DNA of 22,352 nt from assembly GCA_001839685.1 (NCBI GenBank), contig MLAK01001178.1, positions 6,665-29,016 of the forward strand, read 5' to 3'. Below the pieces are notes generated by a model. It saw nothing but the letters and a program-made list of their open reading frames with translations, was not told the origin of the DNA and ran no database searches. Source of the DNA: Tritrichomonas foetus. Taxonomy: Eukaryota; Parabasalia; Tritrichomonadida; Tritrichomonadidae. Of this stretch, positions 1-9,001 are shown in pieces (within the stretch, counting starts at the first letter, position 1; the number at the start of each line of letters is the position of its first letter). The position numbers and the translations under genes are program-made.

Positions 1-804
1 GTCTTTGATATCGTCGATATCTAAACAACAATCCATTTTTTCCACAATACTTTTGAAGATCTGTTGTTCATCTGCATTTGAAAATATTCGATGTCTTCCT
101 CCCTTTTTATTAATCAAAAAACTGGCTATCGTTTTTTTCTTCGACAAAATTTGGTAGCGCCATGATTTTAATGTATTAATGTTAATGAGAGTTTCATTAC
201 TAATCTTTTGAAGTTCCCCATACTCCAATTTTTCTTTAGACGAAAGTTTTTGCAAAATCTTTTTGCCTTCCAAAAAGTTAAAATTTAGTGTTGATTTGAT
301 AAAATTATTTTTTTTTAGGTTTAGTGTATATTTTTTTGGTTTATTTTTGACATTAAATGGAATGTTTAATACGGCAATTCTATTAATTGGCTTCTTTACT
401 TCACTGATTAGGTTTATATTCAAATTAATATTTTCATTAGAATTATTAATCGATACGTCATTAAAATTATTAATATGTTTGTCAATAGATTCGTGGTTAG
501 ATTTATTAATAGAGTTGTCAACAGAGTTGTCAGCAGAATTGTCAACAGAATTGTCAAAATTATCTGTGATATTTCTTACTTCTGGAAGTATTAGTTTGGC
601 TTGTCGCGTATTAGCCTTAGTAAATTGTGATGCAACAGTTTGGCAAGCAACATCATTCGTTGGGTTTGATAATAATTTACGAAAATTATTGATGCGTTTT
701 CGTCGAGGTTTGGATGGACATTGTGGGTTAAAGTATGGTATGATATTATTTTTTTCTGGTTGAACTAATTCGGTGAATGAGAAAAGTCGACTAAGAAAAC
801 TCAT
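1..804 (-). CDS. Partial helix-turn-helix protein, probably transposon-derived (C-terminus off left edge)
   Basis: Reading the minus strand from an ATG at 804-802 gives 268 codons without a stop up to base 1, so the gene continues beyond the window. Residues 1-70 are basic and Pro-rich (PRRKRINNF). Around residues 78-115 there is an Asn/Ser/Asp low-complexity stretch with DNSVDNSADNSVDNS repeats. Residues about 195-260 look like two successive HTH units: a helical part with LKSWRYQILSKKK, then GGRHRIFSNADEQQIFKSIV, which resembles the CENP-B/pogo-type HTH opening (Gly-Arg-x-x-x-hydrophobic-Ser/Thr, then an acidic Glu/Gln helix). In parabasalids such domains commonly precede a DDE endonuclease (pogo/Tigger-like), so a transposase or domesticated derivative is the inference. 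The DDE core would lie off the edge and cannot be seen. An initiator-like TCATAA directly abuts the ATG. The coding call is firm; the family is tentative. Confidence 0.7.
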   Translation of the reverse strand, partial: MSFLSRLFSFTELVQPEKNNIIPYFNPQCPSKPRRKRINNFRKLLSNPTNDVACQTVASQFTKANTRQAKLILPEVRNITDNFDNSVDNSADNSVDNSINKSNHESIDKHINNFNDVSINNSNENINLNINLISEVKKPINRIAVLNIPFNVKNKPKKYTLNLKKNNFIKSTLNFNFLEGKKILQKLSSKEKLEYGELQKISNETLININTLKSWRYQILSKKKTIASFLINKKGGRHRIFSNADEQQIFKSIVEKMDCCLDIDDIKD

Positions 805-810
805 TTATGA
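805..810 (-). promoter_or_regulatory. Initiator-like element of the left-edge gene
   Basis: The minus strand reads TCATAA directly followed by the ATG at 804. It fits the trichomonad initiator consensus TCA(C/T)(A/T), which is normally located within about 20 nt of the start codon. It is short, so chance occurrence is possible. Confidence 0.35.
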
Positions 811-1207
811 TAGAAATTTTTTATGACCATAAATTTTCAATGATGGGCAAAATTTGACCTTTAATAATGTCAGATTTGACATATACGAATCTGACAAACG
901 AGGTGAAAATAAGGAAGTTTGACTGTATTATATATTTTTTTAGTTATTAGTTATTAAAATATTTTGCGTAGATTTACTAATTTTGATGCATAAAAAAGAA
1001 TGTTTGGAACTATGAGTCATCTCATTGGTGGAATATATATTTAACTAATATTTATCTTTTTATGATATTTCACGAAATATATAACTGAAATAGAGCTTCT
1101 GTATTATATTAAAGATATGGTCTTTTATTTTTATAATATTTCGATACAAAGAATCATAACTTAGAAATCAGACTTTCAAAAAAACTAGAACAAAAGAATT
1201 AATCTTA

Positions 1208-1530
1208 TGGATCATAAATCAATGGATTTTCTTGAATGGATTACCAATTATGATATTTTCGAGTAAATAATTTAGATTTCTCATAAATTATTATGATGCT
1301 TGCACTTCTTCCTAAACAAAAAATAGCTGTTGTTTTGGTCTGGAAAGAGATATCGTATGTTGAAATTCGTGGAAAGATTCGAATTCTCAATGTTGGTATT
1401 TTTTCTGAGAAATTGGCATATAGAATCATTGAAATTTCAATTAATCCATTTGAAAGATGTTGTGAATTCATTGAAATTTTCTAAAGGAATTGAGAGTGCA
1501 TGTTTGCCCACGTTTAATTGGTGATTTTTG
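1208..1530 (+). pseudogene. Possible decayed coding fragment (leucine-rich-repeat-like flavour)
   Basis: This stretch sits in the spacer 805-2252 and is the only part of it that reads like coding sequence. Frame 2 from 1208 gives MDHKSMDFLEWITNYDIFE and a stop. Frame 0 from 1293 gives 63 codons including YVEIRGKIRILNVGIF and ISINPFERCCEFIEIF. The following bases look best in another frame, containing SKGIESACLPTFNW. The spacing of hydrophobic residues and the 'I-x-I-x-x-x-x-F-x-x-C' pattern is reminiscent of BspA-type leucine-rich repeats, which are abundant in trichomonads, but no full repeat is intact. A TCATAAATT initiator-like motif lies about 15 bases before 1293. It may equally be noise. 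The rest of 805-2252 shows no gene. Confidence 0.22.
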
Positions 1531-1537
1531 AAGGGAA

Positions 1538-1555
1538 ATAGGATTAAAATCCTAT
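1538..1555. repeat. Short perfect hairpin palindrome
   Basis: ATAGGATT and AATCCTAT form a perfect 8-bp inverted repeat around a 2-base AA loop. No gene association is evident. Confidence 0.5.
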
Positions 1556-2125
1556 ATATCATTGAGAAATCAGATTCTCTTTCGATTAAATCATTAAATT
1601 TCAAGAGCAGAAGTTAATTCCCAATTTCTTAATTATTAAAGTTGATTTTGGAAAAATTAGGTTCTGAATAGAAAAAGACAGTAAAAAAGACTTATTTGAA
1701 TTCATTTATATTTCATGAAGTTATTGATTTAATTATAATTGATGAAATATAACAGTGGTTTTGATGAAATGTGTAACAATTTTCCTAACTTGATGAAAAC
1801 CGTTATGAAAAATAATTACATAGTTTATATATAGTAGTCTAAAAAATTGATTTGGGATGAAAAATTTTGGATTCATGCACTGGGAGGCCGAATGGAAATT
1901 GAAATAGGATGATGTTAACAGTCAACAATTTAGCATAAGAAAAAGAAATGGGAACCAATGAACTTAAAAAGTCAAAGATTGTCAACCAAAATGTATGTTT
2001 TCGATGTGTCTATTTACGTTTTCAATAAATAGGAGAACTTTTTGAGATTCAGAATTCATGGTTTTGTGAAACAACTTTTTAAAAATATAAATAGTTAAAT
2101 ATAAAGAATTTTTTTCTGAACTATC

Positions 2126-2126
<1 letters not shown>

Positions 2127-2160
<34 letters not shown>
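2127..2160. repeat. Homopolymer tract of 34 T
   Basis: An uninterrupted run of T in the spacer. Its length is likely to be unreliable in the assembly. It could be a poly(dA:dT) nucleosome-excluding tract or, read on the minus strand, a poly(A) remnant; nothing else supports a retrocopy. Confidence 0.8.
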
Positions 2161-2162
<2 letters not shown>

Positions 2163-2738
2163 TATTAAAAAAACCTCCTTAGAAATTCATTTACATTTTT
2201 TGTTGGGATTTTTATTATGAATTTAGAACAATAGAAGCAAAATTTATCATTGTTCATAATCAACACTCATGTCATCAAGAAACATGTACCTTGGATGAAT
2301 GAAGATGATCTTTCAGCTTTCTTCCAACTCAAAATATAGCTTTATTATTAAATAATATGAAAAAAAGAGACTATAAGGTCTTTCTGCAAAATCATCTTAA
2401 AGTCTTACAATATAAGGAGCTGACCAATAATCCACTTCTTTCTTAAGTAATAATAGAATTTTTAGCAATGAATGATACATTATTTTAAGCAATGAGCTCT
2501 TCATGCCCTCATTTTCCATAAGTATTGCTCAAACATCCAATATATATATATTTTATTTACAATAAAATTAATTGTACCGGAAAAATATCATTTAATAGAA
2601 CCATTAAAACAGTTTGATTCGTTTTTTGATTTATAAAATGACAAAACCTTCTTCTCTTTTATCCCAATCTTATTCAATTACTCTCTCTGTTCCTGTTTGT
2701 TCTTTTCTTTTTGTTTTATTACATGATATAAGTTTTAA

Positions 2739-2792
2739 TATATGATAAATAAGTTTAATTATATGTTAAATAAGTTTAATTATATGATAAAA
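2739..2792. repeat. 21-bp AT-rich tandem repeat, 2.6 copies
   Basis: Units at 2739-2759 and 2760-2780 differ at one base (TATATG[A/T]TAAATAAGTTTAAT), and a third partial copy runs to 2792. A related single copy (TAAATAAGTTTAGTTATAT) lies near 7141. Confidence 0.7.
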
Positions 2793-3257
2793 CTCTCATT
2801 TCACTGAAGAAAAAATTGCAATAGTTGTCAGTTCTTTCAATTGTATGATTTTACGATTATTTTATAGAAGGACCTGATCATGTTTCTTTTTTTGCATACT
2901 GTTTATCAGGATCATTATAATATAAATATGATGATTTCATTTTCTCGCAAAAAATTATAATTTGTTTGGATACTGCAAAAAATATCAACTATTTTCATCA
3001 CATATTGTTTCTCATAGAAAAATAAGAGCTTGTAACATCCATTAAATACAAAAATCATTAATTTTAGAAACTTATTCTTTTTTGATGAAATTTTTTATTA
3101 AAATGAAAATGGAGAAGATTTCTATTACATACTTTCTGAAGTAATTTGTCAAGATGAATAATATACTGAAAAAGATGATATTTAGTCATTTTGTGTGTTA
3201 TATTAAGGAATTTTTATTGAATCCTATTTTCTTGGAAAAAACTAAAGGTAATGTGAA

Positions 3258-3569
3258 ATGGTAAATTCCAGCTGGATGCTATCCAAAAAAAACTTCCTAA
3301 CTCATATAATAACTCAGATTGCAAACAGTATTTTGGAAAAGAATCCACACAAAAAGCCAGATATCCAAGAGCCAGCAATATTTTTCATTCAAGAACGAGT
3401 GAAAAATCTTGAAACTGAGAATGAGCTCACATATTTTTTAAATCCAAGCTCTTATAAGCCAAATGTTTGTCCGAAAAGAAAAGCAAGTGGAAGCACACAT
3501 CATCAAATCAACAGAATGTTGGGAGTTAATCCAACTGTGAAGAGAAGGAAGAGTAAGGAAAAAATATAG
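3258..3569 (+). CDS. Small basic hypothetical protein, or surviving 3' end of the decayed gene
   Basis: An ATG-to-TAG frame of 103 codons, preceded by an in-frame TAA at 3249, so no longer protein exists in this frame. The product is helical in its first half (HIITQIANSILEKNPHKKP, then IQERVKNLETENELTYF). Its second half is basic, with KRKASGS and a terminal KRRKSKEK, which could act as nuclear localisation signals. No domain is recognised. No initiator-like motif lies close upstream, whereas coding-like sequence in another frame does (3154-3261). I therefore favour this being the undamaged last exon-like part of a broken gene rather than an independent gene. The stop is followed by several TAAA motifs (3620-3640), which trichomonads use as poly(A) signals. 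Confidence 0.4.
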   Translation: MVNSSWMLSKKNFLTHIITQIANSILEKNPHKKPDIQEPAIFFIQERVKNLETENELTYFLNPSSYKPNVCPKRKASGSTHHQINRMLGVNPTVKRRKSKEKI

Positions 3570-3667
3570 AGTTACTGTTACTCTAAATCATTTATTGCCT
3601 CTAAGAAAATGTTGCAAAAATAAAGAAAAATAATAAATAAAAATCTTTTGTAGGATTTTTTTAAGAA

Positions 3668-5986
3668 TTATGATTGATAAATCAAATTTGTTTTGAAAAT
3701 ACTTTGTGCTGATTCAGATCGATCATGAACGCTTGTTCCATTCTTGACTCTCTTGTATTTGATGACTATAGCGATAGCAAATATAATCAAACCAACAGCA
3801 GTGACTGACAAAGCACCAATAATAGCTAAATAAGTGAATTTAGTCCTTCCAGACATTTCATCACTTTGAGCGTCGTCTTCTGTTGGTGATGGTGGAGTTG
3901 TAATTGGTTCTGTTGGTTGTTGTGTTGGTTGTTGTGTTGGTTGTTGTGTTGGCTGCTGTGTTGGNTGNTGTGTTGGTTGTTGTGTTGGTTGTTGTGTTGG
4001 TTGTTGTGTTGGTTGTTGTGTTGGCTGCTGTGTTGGTTGTTGTGTTGGCTGTTGTGTTGGTTGTACATCGTCTTCGTATTCAAAAGTGGGTGGGTTAGAT
4101 CCTTCAATCTTAAACTTGTTCTGGTTTGCTATACTTGTTACAACTTTTCCACCAGTTAAAACAAGATTTGATCCTTCAGAATCTGTCCATTTTCCTTCGA
4201 TTTTGAAGAGTGAATTTGATCCTTCATTTGGGAGACTTAATTTCACAGGAGCACCAGCAGTTTCTTGTCCCGAAACGCCTTCTATTCCCCTGCCAACTTC
4301 CAAATATCTATTATCTAAATTATTTACAATATTGATTTGTGTTTGTGTGGTTGCTAATAATTTAGCTGATGATGCCTGTCCAATTGTAACGTATCCAACT
4401 GCCTGTTTGAGTCCAACACCATTTACAAGTTTGACGATACTTGATCCAACTTCAACTCTAGAGATATTGCAATTAACGGTTAAAACAGTTCCATCAATGA
4501 TGATTCTATTGGCTAAAATCACATCTATTGTTGTATCAATATCAACATTATGGAATTCTAGTGTAACTGATTCATTAGCAGATCCAACAATTTTCACTTT
4601 TGGTCGTTTTGTAAGTGATGGATCAGCTTCATATTTTCCATGTTTCAGTCCAGGAATACTTAAATTGACTGTAAAGTCTCTTACTTCAATTGGGAAGAAA
4701 TAACTCATGTTTGTTGGATATTCCCAATATGTATCAATATAATTATCAAACACTTTTGGTGATGAATGATAATATCCAGAAGGACATTTTTCACTGCAAA
4801 CAGAAGAATTCTTCTCACAAACACACCATTTCAAGTTTTCTGGTGGTTTATAAACATCTTGTCCGTCAGTGATCCAATCGAGAGAAATCGTAAGGACAGT
4901 CATATTAAATTGATCAGGATCTGTAGAACTTGTTCCTTTTTCATAATAGATATGAATAAGACCATCATGACCTAATGTTATTGAACTATAAGATCCAAGC
5001 TCTTCAGGTGTATCACGCAATGTCTTCTTGACTGGCCAAGTTTCTCCTTCATCATAGGAAACCAAAATTGAGACATTTCTTCTTGGGAAGGCTTGAACAT
5101 AGGTTACGGTATGAAGAATTCGGTTTTTGTCATAACCGTCAATGGTTGAAGTGTATCTTAAAACATCGCCATTACAAGGAGAGTCCCAAATGTCTGTCAT
5201 GGTCTTGTTTCGTGGAAAAGTCAAGCCACGATCGTAGGACCAAGCAAAGCCTCGGTATTTTTGACCATTGGACAGTCTGGTTGACAAAACAACTGCGCCG
5301 TCATTGTTTTCGAAGAATTTTGATTCATCACCGCCACTCCACCAAGCTGGCGATGTTGATGCTGTCCAAGTAACGCCCAAATCGTCGGTGTAAACGCAGT
5401 AGTCGCGAACGGTACCCCAGCAACGTGTGACTCCTGAAACCATGATTCTTCCATCACGCAATTGAAGAGCTGAACCACTTGAAAAGAATATGGCTGACCA
5501 TGAATAACGATCCTTATCACATTCTGTGCAGAGGTTTGAATAAATCATGTGCGTGACATCTCTTTTTTCTTCCCAAGTGCGACCGTTATCAAATGATCGA
5601 GACACATACAAATGCTGAGGTTTTTGCTGTGTCGATGCTCGAAAACCATTATCACCTGTCCAAAGGCAGAGTACACATCCTGTTTTTCGATCAACAACTA
5701 AAGCTGGATCTCCGTCACCGACATCACGAACCGGACCGGAAATAATTTGTGGATTGGTCCATGTGATTCCGTTATCTGGCGAATAATTGATAATAGTTGA
5801 AATACGTGCTGGAAGGTCGTTTTTATTGAGCCATCTCATGTCGGTTGCAGTAATTAAAGTGCCATCGTTGGCAGTTGTGAGTGCTGGAATACGATAGTAT
5901 GCTGAGTTCCAGAACTTTGGCTGATATAAAACATATTCTCGATAAACGCCGACAGAGAGTACCGAGGCAAGAAAATAGCAAAGCAT
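3668..5986 (-). CDS. Membrane-anchored surface sialidase (BNR/Asp-box neuraminidase)
   Basis: Predicted exo-alpha-sialidase that removes terminal sialic acid from surface or mucin glycans, 772 residues. The first ATG is at 5986-5984; an in-frame TAG lies eight codons upstream, and the TTG just before it is not credible as a start. Residues 1-14 are a short hydrophobic signal-like segment. The catalytic six-bladed propeller spans about 18-390: YRIP with the first arginine R32, D49 in TDMR, five Asp boxes (S69-W76, S131-W138, T200-W207, S250-F257, S310-W317), a likely base Glu at 221 or 226, arginines R237 and R302/R303, and the nucleophile-type Tyr333 (GSYSS) with E349. Residues 388-401 are Cys-rich. 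Residues 400-640 form an all-beta-looking region of unknown type. Then come 12 PTQQ units (643-690), a transmembrane helix about 717-742, and a 30-residue basic cytoplasmic tail. This is type I surface topology. All catalytic residues appear present, so it is probably active. Confidence 0.93.
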   Translation of the reverse strand: MLCYFLASVLSVGVYREYVLYQPKFWNSAYYRIPALTTANDGTLITATDMRWLNKNDLPARISTIINYSPDNGITWTNPQIISGPVRDVGDGDPALVVDRKTGCVLCLWTGDNGFRASTQQKPQHLYVSRSFDNGRTWEEKRDVTHMIYSNLCTECDKDRYSWSAIFFSSGSALQLRDGRIMVSGVTRCWGTVRDYCVYTDDLGVTWTASTSPAWWSGGDESKFFENNDGAVVLSTRLSNGQKYRGFAWSYDRGLTFPRNKTMTDIWDSPCNGDVLRYTSTIDGYDKNRILHTVTYVQAFPRRNVSILVSYDEGETWPVKKTLRDTPEELGSYSSITLGHDGLIHIYYEKGTSSTDPDQFNMTVLTISLDWITDGQDVYKPPENLKWCVCEKNSSVCSEKCPSGYYHSSPKVFDNYIDTYWEYPTNMSYFFPIEVRDFTVNLSIPGLKHGKYEADPSLTKRPKVKIVGSANESVTLEFHNVDIDTTIDVILANRIIIDGTVLTVNCNISRVEVGSSIVKLVNGVGLKQAVGYVTIGQASSAKLLATTQTQINIVNNLDNRYLEVGRGIEGVSGQETAGAPVKLSLPNEGSNSLFKIEGKWTDSEGSNLVLTGGKVVTSIANQNKFKIEGSNPPTFEYEDDVQPTQQPTQQPTQQPTQQPTQQPTQQPTQQPTXXPTQQPTQQPTQQPTQQPTEPITTPPSPTEDDAQSDEMSGRTKFTYLAIIGALSVTAVGLIIFAIAIVIKYKRVKNGTSVHDRSESAQSIFKTNLIYQS
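3917..4060 (-). repeat. 12-bp tandem repeat encoding a PTQQ stalk (12 units)
   Basis: Twelve 12-bp units encode Pro-Thr-Gln-Gln as a rigid, potentially O-glycosylated stalk between the ectodomain and the membrane helix. Units differ by synonymous changes (TTG/CTG on the plus strand). The eighth unit contains undetermined bases at 3965 and 3968, so copy number and sequence there are uncertain; unit count may vary between strains. Confidence 0.9.
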
Positions 5987-7543
5987 CAAGAAGAATAATT
6001 GGGACTACAATTTTGAATACATTCAAAAATCATCAATTTTACATTTTATTTCAAAATGGATTTTAATTGAATTAACCAGAATAAGTTCAAATCGTTTCTA
6101 TCATTCAAATTTTCTTCAATTTTTTCCTAAACTAATTCAAAATATTTACTATCTATTGTAATTTTATCTGAAATTTACATTGTAAAATTACTCTGGATTA
6201 TCTTTAAAAAAACCCTTCATGATAGAGAGAAAATGGGATTATTAGAGACATTATATAGAATATGGAAAATTACAAAATTAAAAAAACAACAATCATAATA
6301 TGACAAAAACCGTTGGTGAAAACAATCAGAGTAACTGAAACGAAAAAAAATCTCGGAATTGAGCCTTTATATTTTCAATGTATACTCATCACATGTATGC
6401 GCGCAGAAATGTGCAATAGGAGTCGTTGATTCACTATGCTAGAGAAAGATAAAGAGAAATTACAAAAAATGGCAAAAATTAAAAATAGAGTTATCTGGCT
6501 ACAAATTTATTTTTTTGTTATTATATCGAGGATAATTACATCACAAATATTATTTGCAATTAATCTTTGTTATAAAAAATATATACTTAGAAAAAATGAA
6601 GATATTCGTNTTTTTTAAAATCAAAATTAAAAATTGTTTTTTTCAAAGCTTCTCTTACAGATTTTTTTAAAACTTTTCCTATAGTCTTGGCTTCATGTAT
6701 GTTATCGATTAACAGACAGAAAACATAAGAGAGTTCGATTCGTTCTCGAGATATTAGCATCAGACCAAATAAAGTCTGAATTCTTTTAACGTATGGATAT
6801 AATAATGTGACCCAAAGAAAACATACAAAAAGATTCTGAGTATGTCTGGTTATTTAAGGAAACTTTTCTTATTGAATTTATGAATAGTTTATATTCCAAC
6901 ATCTCAATTCTAAAATAATTTTTCAATGGTTTGTCTCTTTTTTAGTATTGCAGAAATCTCATCTTCTCGAAATTATTTTGGCATACATTTCTTTTTAATA
7001 TTTTTTAATAAATGGTCCTCCTCATAAATACTAAATATACATCATTTTTATAAGAAACTCAAAGCTTTCTAAACAATCAAAAAAAATTCATGTTTGAACG
7101 TATGCAAACCTCGATTTTCATATTTTCCTTAGACATCTGGTAAATAAGTTTAGTTATATATGTAGTTTACTATCAACAAATATTTAGCATTTTTGAACTA
7201 CCAATTTTTTGCTGAAAAAACATTTTTTTGGAAACTTTTAGATATAAGTGACCGTTAATCAATGACAAACATCGTGAAAAACCAACCAACTTTACAAATT
7301 ATTTATTTGAAAAAAATATGTCAACACAGTGATGTTTTTTTATGGGAGTTCCCCCTCATCTGATTTTTCAAATTTTGCGCAATTGATTCGCAAAATTTCC
7401 TGATCGCTGAAATTTGAAATAAAGATTTCCATATTTCTTATTCTTATTTCAACAATTCTCATTTTGTTCATTGAAACTTCCAGTATCATTGTTAGTCCTA
7501 AATAATTATGATTGGGGATAATTATTCTTAAGAAGTCACGAAA
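5987..7543. other. AT-rich spacer between sialidase and tRNA-Gly
   Basis: No supported gene in 1.56 kb. The only hint is the 60-codon frame at 6436. An undetermined base lies at 6610. A GC-containing patch with GCGCGC at about 6399-6404 stands out from its surroundings but has no recognised role. It includes the upstream region of the sialidase gene, where no clear TCA(C/T)(A/T) motif was found within 30 bases of the ATG. Confidence 0.5.
6436..6618 (+). CDS. Doubtful small membrane-protein ORF with adjacent initiator motif
   Basis: An ATG frame of 60 codons directly preceded by TCACT, a perfect match to the trichomonad initiator. The product has a charged start (EKDKEKLQKMAKIKNR) and a hydrophobic stretch of about 25 residues. 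An undetermined base at 6610 lies just before the stop in a T-run, so an indel there could extend the frame. The codon content is hardly different from spacer and no homology is recognised. I regard it as unproven. Confidence 0.18.
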   Translation: MLEKDKEKLQKMAKIKNRVIWLQIYFFVIISRIITSQILFAINLCYKKYILRKNEDIRXF

Positions 7544-7615
7544 GCGTCGATAGTGTAGTGGTTATCATGTGAGCCTTCCAAGCTTGAGATCCGGGTTCGA
7601 TTCCCGGTCGACGCA
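7544..7615 (+). tRNA. tRNA-Gly (anticodon UCC)
   Basis: A complete 72-base cloverleaf without an intron. The acceptor arms GCGTCGA (7544-7550) and TCGACGC (7608-7614) pair perfectly, with discriminator A7615. The anticodon loop CTTCCAA (7575-7581) carries TCC at 7577-7579. The T arm CCGGG-TTCGATT-CCCGG is perfect and contains the Pol III B box GGTTCGATTCC; the A-box region is TAGTGTAGTGG. The two outer anticodon-stem pairs are G-T wobbles. CCA is not encoded, as expected for a eukaryotic nuclear tRNA. It stands alone, not in an array. Confidence 0.97.
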
Positions 7616-7618
7616 CAA

Positions 7619-7630
7619 TTTTTTTTTTTT
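7619..7630 (+). terminator. RNA polymerase III terminator of tRNA-Gly
   Basis: A run of 12 T begins three bases after the tRNA 3' end, the usual Pol III stop signal on the non-template strand. Confidence 0.85.
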
Positions 7631-7935
7631 GTCTGGTTTTCCATGAATCATGAAATCCATTGTTTTTGTCAATTTCTTTTTATTCACTGTTGAAGCACTA
7701 CTTAATTGAATTAAGTTATTTCACAAATCTCACTTTTGGCCATCTAAGAAAAAATCCATATCATTTGTCTTTGAAAATTGATCAATCCAAATGAAGCAAT
7801 AACTATTTAACATTTTCTAAAAATTTACAAGATTTATTAAAATAACAATTAATATTTTTCTTTCTTTTTTTTTTTTTTTTTCCTTTTTGTTTTGATTCAC
7901 ATTATCCTGTTGGATGAATTGTTTTGATCAAAAAT

Positions 7936-8931
7936 TCATTTTCCTTCAGTCATTTGCCGAATGAGTTGTTTCAATCCAAGATTTTCTTGAGATATGCAAT
8001 CTATATCCATCATTTTTGACTCTCTTTCCTCGTTTAATTCCGCGTTTTCTTTCTTTATTGCCTGTATCATCGTTCGAAGTTGTTTGATTTCTGCTTGGCT
8101 GATTCGCACGTTATCTTCAATCACATAAGTTGCCCCTCTTTTGCTTTCTTCATCTTGTTGTGGTGATGCTGGTGCCTTTTTTGGTTGTTTTTCGCGTGCT
8201 TCGATTAGTTTTGCTTTATTTGTTAAAGATCGAACACGCGACTCACTTTCTGTCACCTCACATGCCAGTTTTTGTTCATTTTCTTCTGCTTCTCTTTTCC
8301 ATTTTTCGAGCTCCGCTTGTAGCCGCTCTGTTTCGCGGTGTGTGTCTTCAGCTTTACTGTTTCCACGTAAAGCCTGAGATAGAATTTCTTCGCGTTGAAG
8401 ACACAAAGAATGCAAAACTTTTTTGTAGTCATTGGTTCGATTCAAAAACGATTCAAGTTTTTCTCTTCTTTCTTTGAGATTATGATAGTTCACTTTTAGA
8501 TTTCTGACTTCACCATTTAATTCACGAACCTTCTTTTCGAGAATTGAGCTTTCGTTTTCGCCTTGCCGCAATTTTTCATCCAATTCGGCCGCGCTGGCTT
8601 TGGACTTTCCTAGGGTGGTCTGGAGGTCGGCTGTCTTATTTGTGAGATCGCTGAAGGCGTGCGACATGGTTTGGTAAACTACATCGTAAGATAAATTCGG
8701 CGATTCTGGAGATGATTCTAAAAACGTACGAAAGTTGGCAAGATTTTCGCGGGCTTGAAGCGGCATGTCGAGGGATGTGTCAGCTGGTACGAAAACGAAC
8801 TTTTCTGGGACTTCATCACTCATTTCCATCGTTGGATCAGAAGTGCTTTTCGAAACGTGGCTTTTGATTTGAGTTTTGGCAACGAAGTTTTTAAATTTGT
8901 TTCCAATGTTTTTCTTCGTGATTGATGTCAT
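7936..8931 (-). CDS. Coiled-coil protein of unknown function
   Basis: 331 residues from an ATG at 8931. The N-terminal 60 residues are basic, then Ser/Asp-rich. From about residue 85 to the end the sequence is dominated by heptad-like, highly charged helices (for example TADLQTTLGKSKASAAELDE and RETERLQAELEKWKREAEEN). A Pro/Lys/Ala-rich break lies near 245-275 (QPKKAPASPQQDEESKR). The final coil (about 280-329) ends in QENLGLKQLIRQMTEGK. This is a dimeric rod-like cytoskeletal, Golgi or basal-body type protein by general appearance, but no named family is recognised. The gene's GC content is clearly higher than the flanks, supporting real coding. A TCACATCATT motif lies 60 bases upstream of the ATG, farther than is usual for an initiator. 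Confidence 0.85.
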   Translation of the reverse strand: MTSITKKNIGNKFKNFVAKTQIKSHVSKSTSDPTMEMSDEVPEKFVFVPADTSLDMPLQARENLANFRTFLESSPESPNLSYDVVYQTMSHAFSDLTNKTADLQTTLGKSKASAAELDEKLRQGENESSILEKKVRELNGEVRNLKVNYHNLKERREKLESFLNRTNDYKKVLHSLCLQREEILSQALRGNSKAEDTHRETERLQAELEKWKREAEENEQKLACEVTESESRVRSLTNKAKLIEAREKQPKKAPASPQQDEESKRGATYVIEDNVRISQAEIKQLRTMIQAIKKENAELNEERESKMMDIDCISQENLGLKQLIRQMTEGK

Positions 8932-8991
8932 TGTTGTTTTTGTCCTTAAAATATTTTGATACTTTTACATTTTTCTAAGATAATTTGGTCA

Positions 8992-9001
8992 AATGATGTG
9001 A
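8992..9001 (-). promoter_or_regulatory. TCACATCATT initiator-like decamer, distal to the coiled-coil gene
   Basis: The minus strand reads TCACATCATT, identical to the decamer abutting the flavin reductase start. It would imply a 5' UTR of about 60 nt, unusually long for a trichomonad, so function here is uncertain. Confidence 0.3.

Larger units (their letters stand above)
2253..3569 (+). pseudogene. Probable decayed helical-protein gene, plus strand, several stops and frameshifts
   Basis: Coding-like islands follow each other on the plus strand in changing frames. About 2253-2336 (frame 0) contains INTHVIKKHVPWMNEDDLSA. From 2357 (frame 2) the reading contains MKKRDYKVFLQNHLKVLQYK and then continues through TAA stops into VIIEFLAMNDTLF and VLLKHP. 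About 2575-2635 contains IVPEKYHLIEPLKQFDSFFD. About 3154-3261 (frame 1) contains MNNILKKMIFSHFVCYIKEF and FLEKTKGNVKW. The last island is the intact 103-codon frame at 3258-3569. Codon choice in the islands (GAT, CCA, GCT, ACA) resembles that of the intact genes rather than the flanking spacer. An AT tandem repeat at 2739-2792 interrupts it. The regular hydrophobic helices suggest an alpha-helical repeat protein, but no family was identified. That the islands belong to one former gene is inference. Confidence 0.38.

Noticed and set aside
263..763. Plus-strand 166-codon frame
   Set aside because: It is the antisense shadow of the left-edge minus-strand gene, whose codons and HTH motifs are far more protein-like.
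3904..4159. Plus-strand frames rich in Val/Leu or Cys/Trp/Leu across the PTQQ repeat
   Set aside because: They are reverse-strand readings of the 12-bp repeat inside the sialidase gene.
5823..6026. Alternative N-terminus for the sialidase in another minus frame (hydrophobic, signal-like)
   Set aside because: The frame opens with TTG, not ATG, with stop codons just before it, and would need a frameshift to reach the enzyme. The ATG at 5986 suffices.
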